Of a DNA stretch of 64,000 nt, positions 46,565 to 54,975 are shown one piece after another. The DNA lies in contig CAYTPI010000020.1 of the NCBI GenBank assembly GCA_964439625.1, forward strand, positions 1 to 64,000, read 5' to 3'. Each line of letters begins with the position of its first letter. The first letter of the stretch is position 1. The DNA comes from CAYTPI01 sp964439625. GTDB lineage: Bacteria; Chloroflexota; Anaerolineae; Aggregatilineales; UBA3940. The notes under the pieces are model-generated. The model worked only from the letters and a program-made list of their open reading frames with translations, was not told the DNA's origin and did not search any database. Both the position numbers and the translations under genes were made by a program.

Positions 46565-46593
46565 CTGGTAGCAAGCGATATCTTTGCTGCCAG
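46565..46593. repeat. Inverted repeat in divergent intergenic region
   Basis: A 10-bp arm (46565-46574) pairs with 46584-46593 with a single G-U and a 9-base spacer. It lies 26 bases upstream of the minus-strand start at 46538 and upstream of the plus-strand promoter. It could be an operator shared by the divergent genes or a leader hairpin of the minus-strand transcript. Confidence 0.5.
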
Positions 46594-46660
46594 GTAGGTA
46601 CTTTAGCCCGTGCCACAGTGCGATGCTAGAAATGTTTTGCGCTATTTACGATATTGTGAT

Positions 46661-46688
46661 TTTGCCAGGCACTCGCCACCGTTATAAT
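46661..46688 (+). promoter_or_regulatory. Promoter for a probably leaderless GT-C gene
   Basis: A perfect TATAAT lies at 46683-46688, with TTGCCA 15 bases (or TTTGCC 16 bases) upstream. The expected start of transcription, about 7 bases on, coincides with the ATG at 46696. No ribosome-binding site is visible. Confidence 0.5.
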
Positions 46689-46695
46689 GCTCAGC

Positions 46696-48282
46696 ATGAT
46701 TGCAGAAGTTAAGCAACACATCTCGGAATTGAGCCGCACAGATTGGCTTCTTACGGCTGGTATCGTGTTTTGTGCAATCCTTGCCCGTATTGTACCGGGT
46801 TTGCGCATCATTGATGACGCCTATATTACCTACCGATACGCTTATAACATCGCTTCTGGCCTTGGTTTTGTTTACAATGTTGGCGAAGCTGTCCTCGGTA
46901 CGACTACCCCGCTGTATACGCTGCTAATGGCAGCTACGGGGATCATAACTGGCAACAGTCAAGCGATATATCCGCAGGCGTCCGTCATCTGGAACGCCCT
47001 GTTTGATGCAGCTGGCTGTGTGCTGCTTTATTTGATCGCAAGACGGTTATTCTCCGGCATACTTGTTCAACGAATCCCCGGTTTAATGGTCGCCTTGATC
47101 TGGGCAATTGCCCCACGAAGCGTCACCTTTGCCATCGGTGGTATGGAAACCAGTCTCTACATCAGCTTGATGCTAGGGGCTTTTTGCACCTGGCTTTATC
47201 AGTCAACAAGGATATCAGCAGGATTGACAGCTTTGGCTTTTTTGACGCGGCCCGATGCGTTAATCTGGGCCGGACCGCTTGGCATCGCGATGATTATCGC
47301 TCATTGGTTAGAAACAACAGATAAGCCGTTGCAGAAGCGCATCCCGTGGATCGAGGGGGGTGTTTTTGCGGGAATCATATTACCGTGGGTGCTCTTCAGT
47401 TGGGTAAATTATGGTAGCCTGTTGACAAATTCCGTTTCGGCGAAAGCGGTTGCTTACATCATTGAGCCATTACAAGCACTGACAACCTTGCTCGGTGTCT
47501 ACATCACGATTTTTGCAGAAAATGTCGTCTTCGGAGAAGGTCTCCCACTGGTTATTGCCAGTATTGTTTACTTGTTCCTGTATATTATCGGGTCTGTGTT
47601 CTTCATCAGGCAAACGTGGCACAGTCTACCAATCATCTTGTTTCCATGGCTCTACCTGATCACTTTTGCGGCGGCTAATCCATTGATCTTCCGCTGGTAT
47701 GGGTCGCCGCCTATTCCGATTCTGATGCTGCTCGCGGTTGGTGGTGTTTGGACTGTGATGCGCGACAGGGCAGGAATCAAAACAGCCCAGCGAACAACAG
47801 CTGTCATTGGTACTATTTGGCTCAGTTTTTCTTTGACGGCATGGGAACTTAACCCTGACCATGGGCCAAACCGTCCAGCGCCTGAAATGGCGTGGTTTGA
47901 ATTAGAATTGCTGTACGCGGATGCAGCCCAGAGCCTGCCACAAACTGATGGAGCGGTCGTTGCGGCTGGGGATATTGGGGCTGTGGGATGGTACAGCAAC
48001 GCCCCGCTACTCGATACGCTTGGACTTGTATCCCCGCAATCTATTGAGTTTTACCCGCTAGAGGCCGAACAAGTCGTTGATACAACCGCATATGCGATTG
48101 CGCCCGAGTTGATAGAACAAGAAACGCCTGATTACATCATCACACTAGAAGCTTATGTGCGTAACACTCTGTTGCAATCAGATAGCTTCGAAGAGCAATA
48201 CACCTTGATCCGCACACTTCCGACGGGCATTTACGGCAGCGAGGGCATGTTGGTGTTCGAACGCAGCAACAGGGGCGGTTAA
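46696..48282 (+). CDS. GT-C family membrane glycosyltransferase (AftB-like motif)
   Basis: A 528-residue membrane protein; the ATG at 46696 is chosen because the in-frame ATG at 46687 lies inside the -10 element. The first outer loop holds I-D-D-A-Y-I-T-Y-R-Y with Asp40-Asp41, as in AftB-like GT-C enzymes. About 10 helices follow, then a soluble tail with D-I-G-A-V-G-W and L-L-D-T-L-G-L-V-S-P, shared with the gene at 38812. Its last 4 bases overlap the convergent methyltransferase gene. It is the only plus-strand gene between 41.4 and 62.6 kb. Confidence 0.8.
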   Translation: MIAEVKQHISELSRTDWLLTAGIVFCAILARIVPGLRIIDDAYITYRYAYNIASGLGFVYNVGEAVLGTTTPLYTLLMAATGIITGNSQAIYPQASVIWNALFDAAGCVLLYLIARRLFSGILVQRIPGLMVALIWAIAPRSVTFAIGGMETSLYISLMLGAFCTWLYQSTRISAGLTALAFLTRPDALIWAGPLGIAMIIAHWLETTDKPLQKRIPWIEGGVFAGIILPWVLFSWVNYGSLLTNSVSAKAVAYIIEPLQALTTLLGVYITIFAENVVFGEGLPLVIASIVYLFLYIIGSVFFIRQTWHSLPIILFPWLYLITFAAANPLIFRWYGSPPIPILMLLAVGGVWTVMRDRAGIKTAQRTTAVIGTIWLSFSLTAWELNPDHGPNRPAPEMAWFELELLYADAAQSLPQTDGAVVAAGDIGAVGWYSNAPLLDTLGLVSPQSIEFYPLEAEQVVDTTAYAIAPELIEQETPDYIITLEAYVRNTLLQSDSFEEQYTLIRTLPTGIYGSEGMLVFERSNRGG

Positions 48283-49250
48283 CCCTCTGGCTTAGTAGCG
48301 TAAGCAGTGATCAAGTCACCAAAGTTCAATGGAATGTTGATTTTACTGAGTCCTGTGGCTCTGGTAATGGCATCAAGCAGTTTGTAAAGAGGCTGGTTGT
48401 ATGATTGCAAACGAGACACCAGATACTGCAACTGCAAGTAGCGGCCTTCAGCCTTGACTTCATGGACTTCGAACCCGGCAGCTTCGATAGTCTCTTTCAA
48501 TGTCTTTCTGGTGAAGTACACAATATGCATTTCCATGAGCCAAGGCCAACGGCTGCCCATTAATTTAGCGAAACGACTATGGGTATCCATCGTATGAACG
48601 GCAATCCAGGCACCCGGCTTGAGTAGTTGATAGGCTTCGCGAAGCACCTCAACTGGATCAGGGACGTGCTCGATGACATCCCACATGGTGATGGCGTCAA
48701 AGCTGGCTGCTTCAAACGGATGCTGTTGGATAAGCCCTTGCATGACCTGCCGATCAAGCTGTTGCGCCTGTAGGACCGCCCAATGTGAGGGCTCGAGGCC
48801 GTAAGCGTCCCACCCAGCCTGCGCCGCAACTTCAACGAAAACGCCCGTATAGGCACCGATATCAAGTATCCGCCTACCGGTGCCAACCCCACTGTGTTCC
48901 TCGAGCCACTGAAGCCGACGTTTAAACGTGGCGAAACGAGCAGCTTCAGCGTCAAGGTAAGTTTGATCTTCAACATTGGTGTAATTAGCTGCAATCGACT
49001 CTGGTGTAGGCCGTGGGTTTGTAAACAGCAGGCCGCAGTTGGTGCATTCGACAATCGGCGGATGCACACCATAGGCCGGATGAGTGCATAAATAGGCTGT
49101 ATAGGCTTTGGCATCGTAATCTATTGGACGTGTGTTACGTGTGTTAGGGAAGCGCTCAATAAATTCAGACTGCCCACACAGCATACAGTATTGTATTTCT
49201 TGCAGGTCGCTGTCTATTGTATGCTCGGCAGGGAGGAGTTGTTGGTTCAT
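48279..49250 (-). CDS. Class I SAM-dependent methyltransferase with N-terminal Cys4 motif
   Basis: A 323-residue protein. An N-terminal zinc-binding-like unit has C-x2-C at residues 22-25 and a second C-x2-C in V-E-C-T-N-C-G-L-L-F near residue 70. The methyltransferase core has motif I L-D-I-G-A-Y-T-G near residue 125 and W-D-V-I-E-H-V-P-D, typical of sugar or lipid methyltransferases of the Methyltransf_23 type. It probably caps or modifies a glycan made by the neighbouring cluster. Its start overlaps the upstream gene by 4 bases (ATGA). Confidence 0.85.
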   Translation of the reverse strand: MNQQLLPAEHTIDSDLQEIQYCMLCGQSEFIERFPNTRNTRPIDYDAKAYTAYLCTHPAYGVHPPIVECTNCGLLFTNPRPTPESIAANYTNVEDQTYLDAEAARFATFKRRLQWLEEHSGVGTGRRILDIGAYTGVFVEVAAQAGWDAYGLEPSHWAVLQAQQLDRQVMQGLIQQHPFEAASFDAITMWDVIEHVPDPVEVLREAYQLLKPGAWIAVHTMDTHSRFAKLMGSRWPWLMEMHIVYFTRKTLKETIEAAGFEVHEVKAEGRYLQLQYLVSRLQSYNQPLYKLLDAITRATGLSKINIPLNFGDLITAYATKPEG

Positions 49251-49999
49251 GCGGGTTGGTCTTCTGGCTGTACATGGCTGCGGTCAAAGAGACGGCGCAT
49301 AGCTAACCTTAAAACGGTGTACACTGCTTTATAGATTTCCTCACGCGATATTTTTGATTTTCCGCGAGTGCGATCCAGAAAAATGATAGGCACTTCCCCA
49401 ACGGTGAACCCTGCTCGCTGAACAAGGAAGAGCATCTCTACCAGAAATGAATAACCGTTACTGAGAATTGAGTCAAGCGGTAGGCTTTCCAACACATGCC
49501 GCTGATAACAACGAAAGCCTGCCGTCACGTCGTGTGCCTTTAGGTTGAGCAAAGTTTTAGCAAACCCATTCGCCCCACCACTGAGAATTTTACGACGCAG
49601 TGGAAAATCGGGCGCATCACCCCCCTCAACATAACGAGACCCGATCACCAAATCATACCCGGCTTTGCTTTTTTCGATCATTGCGGGAATGTATTCTGGG
49701 TCGTGAGAAAAATCTGCGTCCATTGTCATGATGCGTTCTGCGTCTTGACGCAGTGCGAAGTCAAACCCAGTGCGGTAAGCTGTACCAAGACCAAGTTTCC
49801 CGGCGCGGTGCACAACAAACACACGCTCTGGGAAAGTTGCTGCAAGCCTATCAGCGGATTCACCTGTGCCATCGGGCGAGTTATCATCAATGACTACTAC
49901 CCGAAGGTCAACTGGTAAATCCATTAACCGATTGACCATTAGTTCAATATTTTCACGTTCGTTGTACGTCGGTAATACGACGAAGGTACCGCTCGGCAC
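49247..49999 (-). CDS. Polyprenol monophosphomannose synthase-like GT2
   Basis: A 250-residue GT2 enzyme close to DPM1/Ppm1. It opens with V-V-L-P-T-Y-N-E-R-E-N-I, has D-D-N-S-P-D-G-T, the metal-binding D-A-D-F-S-H-D-P near residue 93, and a late F-x-D-R-x-x-G-x-S-K motif that is diagnostic of dolichyl-phosphate-mannose synthases. It lacks membrane helices, as soluble DPM1-type enzymes do. It would make polyprenyl-phosphate-linked sugar, the donor that GT-C enzymes in this cluster require. Confidence 0.92.
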   Translation of the reverse strand: MPSGTFVVLPTYNERENIELMVNRLMDLPVDLRVVVIDDNSPDGTGESADRLAATFPERVFVVHRAGKLGLGTAYRTGFDFALRQDAERIMTMDADFSHDPEYIPAMIEKSKAGYDLVIGSRYVEGGDAPDFPLRRKILSGGANGFAKTLLNLKAHDVTAGFRCYQRHVLESLPLDSILSNGYSFLVEMLFLVQRAGFTVGEVPIIFLDRTRGKSKISREEIYKAVYTVLRLAMRRLFDRSHVQPEDQPA

Positions 50000-50021
50000 G
50001 CTATAGATTGCCTTCGATTAT

Positions 50022-52457
50022 TTACTTAAACTCTATGAATGGGTCAATATCTTGCGCAAAGTCTTGAAGGACATTAGCGTCATCCTGACGCCCCTGTTCA
50101 TAGTAGATTTCAAGCGCTTTGACCCAAGGCAGCACATCATAGCCTGTGAAAATTGGCACGTCAAGGAAAGACAGGTACTGCAACGTTATTGAGCGGTTAT
50201 AGACCGCAATACCCCACCCGGTTAATTGGAAAACCAATGGTCCAGCACTTAGATAGTGGTCGAGGGCCGCATCGGTTTCACCAGACTGCGCGTCAATTTG
50301 CCCCAGTAGATAATGTCCACGATTGCTATTGAGAAACAACATGGTCTGGGCACTCTTTGTTGCTAGCGAGGCATCGTCAAGCACTAGAGCAAGTTCTCCC
50401 TGCAATTCGTAATACTGTGGCAGTGTTGGAGACCTGCGAATAAGAGCCTCGACTGCGGCAAGGTCATCTTCCGACACACCTTCTGTTAACGCAGCATGGT
50501 GTAGTGCACAGTATACATCTCCTGATTGGGCATCAAATTCTTCGGTCAGACACGATGATACCATTGCTGGTGCAGCTATAAGCCGCTCAGCGGCTGCAGG
50601 ATAACGGTCGAAAAATTCTGCTCGTGCCAGCGCCTTGACGCGAGACGTCCTCCAGTATCTGGAAACAGCCAGACCTGGGTTCTCCTCTAGGGCAGTCAGG
50701 TATTGTTCAATAGCGGCATCTTCATGGCCCGTCTGCTCTAGAATATCTGCTTTAACAAACAGATAGCGACTATTGCGCGGGTTACGGTCAATGGCAGTTT
50801 CGACTGAAGCCAATGCTTTTTCAAACTGACCATCTGACGCAAGCAGTGCGGCGTAGTTTGCCAAAACAATATCATGATCTACGTCGTTTGCAATGACATA
50901 AGCGTAAGCAGCTAGTATACCATCAACATCATTTGACTGCCCTTCATCATAGGCAAGGGCCATAAGCTGGGCCCGCTGCACTTGATAAATAAGCAAATTT
51001 GGGTCAGTTTCAATAGCCTTATCAATCGCAGATAGTTGCTCGTCAAGAGTACGCTGTGGATCGAGCGAGCGTGCATAAAATATCTGCGCTCGATCACTGA
51101 TTGACCAACCAACAGCCCCTATCACAACAAACATCAATAGGATAGCTGGCACCCAGCGCATCCATGCGCTTGGCTGGCGCTCAAATGGAGCGAGAAGATA
51201 CGCCATCAGAATAAAGAGCGGTATGACCATTGGTGTAGCCGTAAAATTATCAAATTGATTTTGAATGGCAAACCCAACGAGCCCTGCTAACACTCCGGCA
51301 ACACGTAATTTCTCTGGCCCTTCTGCCCTACGCCAGCGACGCACACTAGCAAAAGCAACAGTCAGCACTAACGACAAAAACGCCAGTAACCCAACCGCTC
51401 CCAGCTCTGACCAACGATACAGCAAGATGTTATGCGGTGTTGTTAGATGATCACGAGTGATCAGGTCATCACGCAGCGGTCGGAGTGCATCACCGAAGCC
51501 ATACGGACCTACCCCCAATATTGGATTTGAAAGACCAATCAACCAACCAGCTCGCCACAGGTCAAAGCGGACGGAGTCACCACTCGCCGCGCCAACCCGA
51601 TCAAACAATTGAATGAAGACAAAGACAAGCAGTCCGACAATTAGAATGCCGCCAAGCAGCACCCGCCAATCGCTAAAAAAAGATACCACTCGCTTAATTG
51701 AGGCTTCGTCTTTGAGCGCAACCAATAATCCGAGAACAGTAGCAGAGGCGATCAATGAGAGAAATCCACCCCGCGAGTAGGTAAAGTAAAGGACAAACAC
51801 AGCCGCGACAAGCCACAGAACAACAACCTGACGCGTTGTCTTTCGTCTGCTAGCAGCCCCCCATGCAGCGGCGACTGGTATAAGCATCGCAAGGTAAGCA
51901 GCCAGCCAGGTTGCTACGTTTAGCGGCACAGTTAAACGGTGAATAGCAACTGGTATAGGGCGACTTATGCTATAAATCGGCAGCCACCCCTGTTCGAAAA
52001 TAGGAAGGAGCGGCACGCCCGTATACCATGAAACCCACTCAATCAAACCAATCAGACAAACCACGCTGGCACAGAAGAACAGGGTTTCCAGCAGCAAACG
52101 TGAACCATAACGCCGCAGCAAAAACAAAATCAGGTAGAAGAGGATGATGTGAATACCGATGGTCCAGAGGTGTTCAACGCTAACGCGCGGATCAGTTGCA
52201 AATATTGTTGCTAGCACAGCGGCGGCAAAAAACAGCGCATAGGGCAGATCAACGGGGGCAGACGGCAGTGGCTTCTGCTGTAGAAGCAACCAAATGAGCC
52301 AGCCCCCCAAACTAACTGTCATAGCAATATGGTGAAAAATGCGTGGGCCGAGACGCTGCTCGGTGATGAACGTGCCACCAATAAAAGTAAAATACAGTAA
52401 GCCGATTAAGATTAACGTTTGATGCAACCTAAAGCGACGATGCCGGGAAACAGTCAT
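50022..52457 (-). CDS. O-antigen ligase family protein with C-terminal TPRs
   Basis: An 811-residue membrane protein. About 12 helices cover residues 10-440, with the large outer loop and G-V-G-P-Y-G-F-G and H-N-I-L-L motifs of the Wzy_C/O-antigen ligase family near residues 310-345. Residues 460-800 form tetratricopeptide-like repeats, outside the membrane. The family polymerises or ligates lipid-linked glycans, or glycosylates proteins (PglL type). The TPR part may recruit acceptor proteins. Its ATG abuts the stop of the upstream sugar transferase gene. Confidence 0.85.
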   Translation of the reverse strand: MTVSRHRRFRLHQTLILIGLLYFTFIGGTFITEQRLGPRIFHHIAMTVSLGGWLIWLLLQQKPLPSAPVDLPYALFFAAAVLATIFATDPRVSVEHLWTIGIHIILFYLILFLLRRYGSRLLLETLFFCASVVCLIGLIEWVSWYTGVPLLPIFEQGWLPIYSISRPIPVAIHRLTVPLNVATWLAAYLAMLIPVAAAWGAASRRKTTRQVVVLWLVAAVFVLYFTYSRGGFLSLIASATVLGLLVALKDEASIKRVVSFFSDWRVLLGGILIVGLLVFVFIQLFDRVGAASGDSVRFDLWRAGWLIGLSNPILGVGPYGFGDALRPLRDDLITRDHLTTPHNILLYRWSELGAVGLLAFLSLVLTVAFASVRRWRRAEGPEKLRVAGVLAGLVGFAIQNQFDNFTATPMVIPLFILMAYLLAPFERQPSAWMRWVPAILLMFVVIGAVGWSISDRAQIFYARSLDPQRTLDEQLSAIDKAIETDPNLLIYQVQRAQLMALAYDEGQSNDVDGILAAYAYVIANDVDHDIVLANYAALLASDGQFEKALASVETAIDRNPRNSRYLFVKADILEQTGHEDAAIEQYLTALEENPGLAVSRYWRTSRVKALARAEFFDRYPAAAERLIAAPAMVSSCLTEEFDAQSGDVYCALHHAALTEGVSEDDLAAVEALIRRSPTLPQYYELQGELALVLDDASLATKSAQTMLFLNSNRGHYLLGQIDAQSGETDAALDHYLSAGPLVFQLTGWGIAVYNRSITLQYLSFLDVPIFTGYDVLPWVKALEIYYEQGRQDDANVLQDFAQDIDPFIEFK

Positions 52458-53900
52458 TTAGCGACCTTGCAGTCGGAGTACTTTACCCACTGTGCGCAGC
52501 ACAATTAGACCATCAAGGAACAGTGAGCGGTGGCGAATATAGTAGAGATCGTACTTTAGCTTGTTGAGTGAGTCTTCGGTGGTACTGCCATAACCGTAAT
52601 TGACTTGAGCCCAACCCGTGACACCCGGCTTAATAGCAAGCCGGGTACGGTAGAAGGGAATCGACTTTTGGAGCATGTCAACAAAATACTGACGCTCGGG
52701 CCGTGGGCCAACGAGGCTCATATCACCTCTGAGGATATTGTAGAATTGCGGTAGTTCATCGAGACGGCTGCGGCGCATAAATTGACCAAAGCGTGTAATG
52801 CGATCATCGTTTTTTGCAGCCCATATAGGGCCAGATTGTGCTTCGGCATTTGGAATCATCGTACGCAGCTTATAGAGCTTGAAGGGTTTCCCTGCCTGCC
52901 CAATCCGTTCCTGCACATAAAAGACGGGGCCTCGGCTGTCTAGCCGTTGGATGAGTGCAATCATAGGCAGCATCATTCCAAATAGAATGATCCCAATAAG
53001 CGACAAGAGAACATCGATAGTACGTTTGAGCAAACGATATGGATCAAATGGAGAGCGTCCCTCCAGCGGTAGCAAAATTTGCCACTGTCCCTGAGCATGT
53101 TCTATTGGAACCATGCCTGTTAAGCGTTCATACAACATAGGCATGGTAATTATTGGGAGGCCTTGTTCATATAGGTTCATAATGCTTTGAAACAGAGGCC
53201 CGTCAATTTTACCAGACGTTGCCAATACAACTTCGTGAACGCCTAGTGCGGCAACAATGTCGGTTAAATAGGTGGCACTGCCAACTGCTTCTGTATGAAC
53301 AACCACATCATCTCGTTGAACAGGCTGACCTTCATCAATGATGCCAACGACTTCATAGTCCGCCTCTGCGAAATTCTTAATGGCTTCAATTATTGCCTGA
53401 GCTTCCCAGCCTACGCCAACCACGGCGACGCGTCGCCGAAGGGGCGCGTAGCCAATTGCAAAGGGGCGCGCAAAACGCCAAACAGCAATTGATAAATACG
53501 AGAAAGCAGCATAGTAGAGAATGAATAAGCGCGGCAGCGCATCCCGCGGGGAAAAGAAGAAGATCAACAGGTAGATAACCAGAAGCTGAATTGTAATCTG
53601 TATCAGCCGGCTTTGGGTCTTCTTCCAATCAGCCGTCAAGCGTAAATCGTAGAAGTCGTTCGTTGTAGCAAGTGTTAGCCAGAGAATACTGAGAATGATA
53701 AACCAAAATGACTGTGGTAGGATGAATGCAAGATCGAGTTGGCGAGCGGCTACGAATGACCAAAGGTAGAGGCCCAAGAGTACAGACAGGTTAACAGCAA
53801 CAAGATCACCAAAAGCCATCAGTAGTTTGCGCTCAGACACAGGTAGGCTGAGGGTACGCTTGTTGGTGATCTTATAACTGCGCTCAGTCTGTTCTTGCAC
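52458..53900 (-). CDS. Undecaprenyl-phosphate sugar-1-phosphate transferase
   Basis: A 480-residue polyisoprenyl-phosphate hexose-1-phosphate transferase of the WbaP/WcaJ type. The GTG at 53900 has AAGGA six bases upstream and is preferred over the GTG at 53915. Four N-terminal membrane helices and a CoA-binding-like domain (about 150-270) precede the catalytic bac_transf domain, which carries K-L-R-T-M, R-L-D-E-L-P-Q and V-G-P-R-P-E motifs and K-P-G-V-T-G-W. It starts glycan assembly on undecaprenyl phosphate. This gene heads the export-and-assembly part of the cluster. Confidence 0.93.
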   Translation of the reverse strand: MQEQTERSYKITNKRTLSLPVSERKLLMAFGDLVAVNLSVLLGLYLWSFVAARQLDLAFILPQSFWFIILSILWLTLATTNDFYDLRLTADWKKTQSRLIQITIQLLVIYLLIFFFSPRDALPRLFILYYAAFSYLSIAVWRFARPFAIGYAPLRRRVAVVGVGWEAQAIIEAIKNFAEADYEVVGIIDEGQPVQRDDVVVHTEAVGSATYLTDIVAALGVHEVVLATSGKIDGPLFQSIMNLYEQGLPIITMPMLYERLTGMVPIEHAQGQWQILLPLEGRSPFDPYRLLKRTIDVLLSLIGIILFGMMLPMIALIQRLDSRGPVFYVQERIGQAGKPFKLYKLRTMIPNAEAQSGPIWAAKNDDRITRFGQFMRRSRLDELPQFYNILRGDMSLVGPRPERQYFVDMLQKSIPFYRTRLAIKPGVTGWAQVNYGYGSTTEDSLNKLKYDLYYIRHRSLFLDGLIVLRTVGKVLRLQGR

Positions 53901-53970
53901 GTAATATCCTTGCACTGTTAACTCAATCAGTATTATGCGCTACCATACTTAGCACGCAAATCTAAGATAG

Positions 53971-54975
53971 CTATGTAACGGATCTGATATGCTTCCAACG
54001 CAGACCCCAACGCCAGATACCGACCCAAAAACCAGCACCCCAAGCGACGTGCAATAGCAGGAATATCCATGGGATAAGCGGCAAATAGCGCCAACCCCAC
54101 TTTTTCGCCTGAATCAGTGCAAACAGACAAGATAAAGCTGTATACAGAGCGAGTACGCTTAGATAGACACCCGACAGGAAGACGGAAATAATACTCAGCG
54201 CTAGGCCAATCACTAAACCCGCAACAAAAGCGGGCGCAAGCAGGTGACGTGGCTTGACTGAGGCAGGATGTAGCATAATTGTGCGTACCTTCCAAAAGCC
54301 ATAACGATAGTACTGGCGCAACAAAGCTCGGAACGACTGCCGCGGGAAGTACTCTGATTGGATATCGGGCGAAAAATAAATCTGGAAGCCAGCTTTTTTG
54401 ATCCGAACCATAAGCTCGTAGTCTTGGTTGACCAGCGCATCTTCGTCAAAGCCACCTATCTGTTCAAGCAATGCCTTTGTATAGAGACCATAGGGAACCG
54501 TGTCGGCCTTACCAGCGGTCTCACCACGCCAGACAGCAGTCCCAACTGCAAAACGAGACTCCATAGCAGCCGCAATTGCACACTGCTTGAAGCTGGTGCA
54601 ATTATACTGCAAGCGTCCGCCAACACAGGCTGAGCCAGTAGCTTCCATTACATGATAGCATTGACTGAGATAGTCACGGGCCGCTAAGGCATGACCATCC
54701 ATGCGTGCAATCAGACCATGTTGGGCCGCTTGGATACCCACATTGAGCGCTGCTGGCGTAATCCGCTTAGGGTTATCTAGAAGTTTTACGCGGGGGTCTA
54801 ACGCTGCGATTTTCTGAATGCGGTCTCTAGTTCCATCAGTACTCATACCATCACAGCAGAGAATTTCAATCTGACCAGGGTAATCTTGCTGCTGCATGGC
54901 ACCGACAGAGTGGTCAATGAAGTCAACTTCATTGTAAATCGGCATAATCACTGAGATTGGCGAATAGTCACTCAT
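53971..54975 (-). CDS. Glycosyltransferase family 2 with C-terminal membrane helices
   Basis: A 334-residue GT2 enzyme; the ATG at 54975 has GGAG six bases upstream and overlaps the previous stop by 8 bases (54987 is an alternative). The N-terminal GT-A domain has V-I-M-P-I-Y-N-E, C-D-G-M-S-T-D-G-T and D-G-H-A. It resembles ExoA-type beta-glycosyltransferases. Two or three helices (about 240-325) anchor it in the membrane. Its product is probably a step in the repeat-unit assembly of this cluster. Confidence 0.86.
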   Translation of the reverse strand: MSDYSPISVIMPIYNEVDFIDHSVGAMQQQDYPGQIEILCCDGMSTDGTRDRIQKIAALDPRVKLLDNPKRITPAALNVGIQAAQHGLIARMDGHALAARDYLSQCYHVMEATGSACVGGRLQYNCTSFKQCAIAAAMESRFAVGTAVWRGETAGKADTVPYGLYTKALLEQIGGFDEDALVNQDYELMVRIKKAGFQIYFSPDIQSEYFPRQSFRALLRQYYRYGFWKVRTIMLHPASVKPRHLLAPAFVAGLVIGLALSIISVFLSGVYLSVLALYTALSCLFALIQAKKWGWRYLPLIPWIFLLLHVAWGAGFWVGIWRWGLRWKHIRSVT

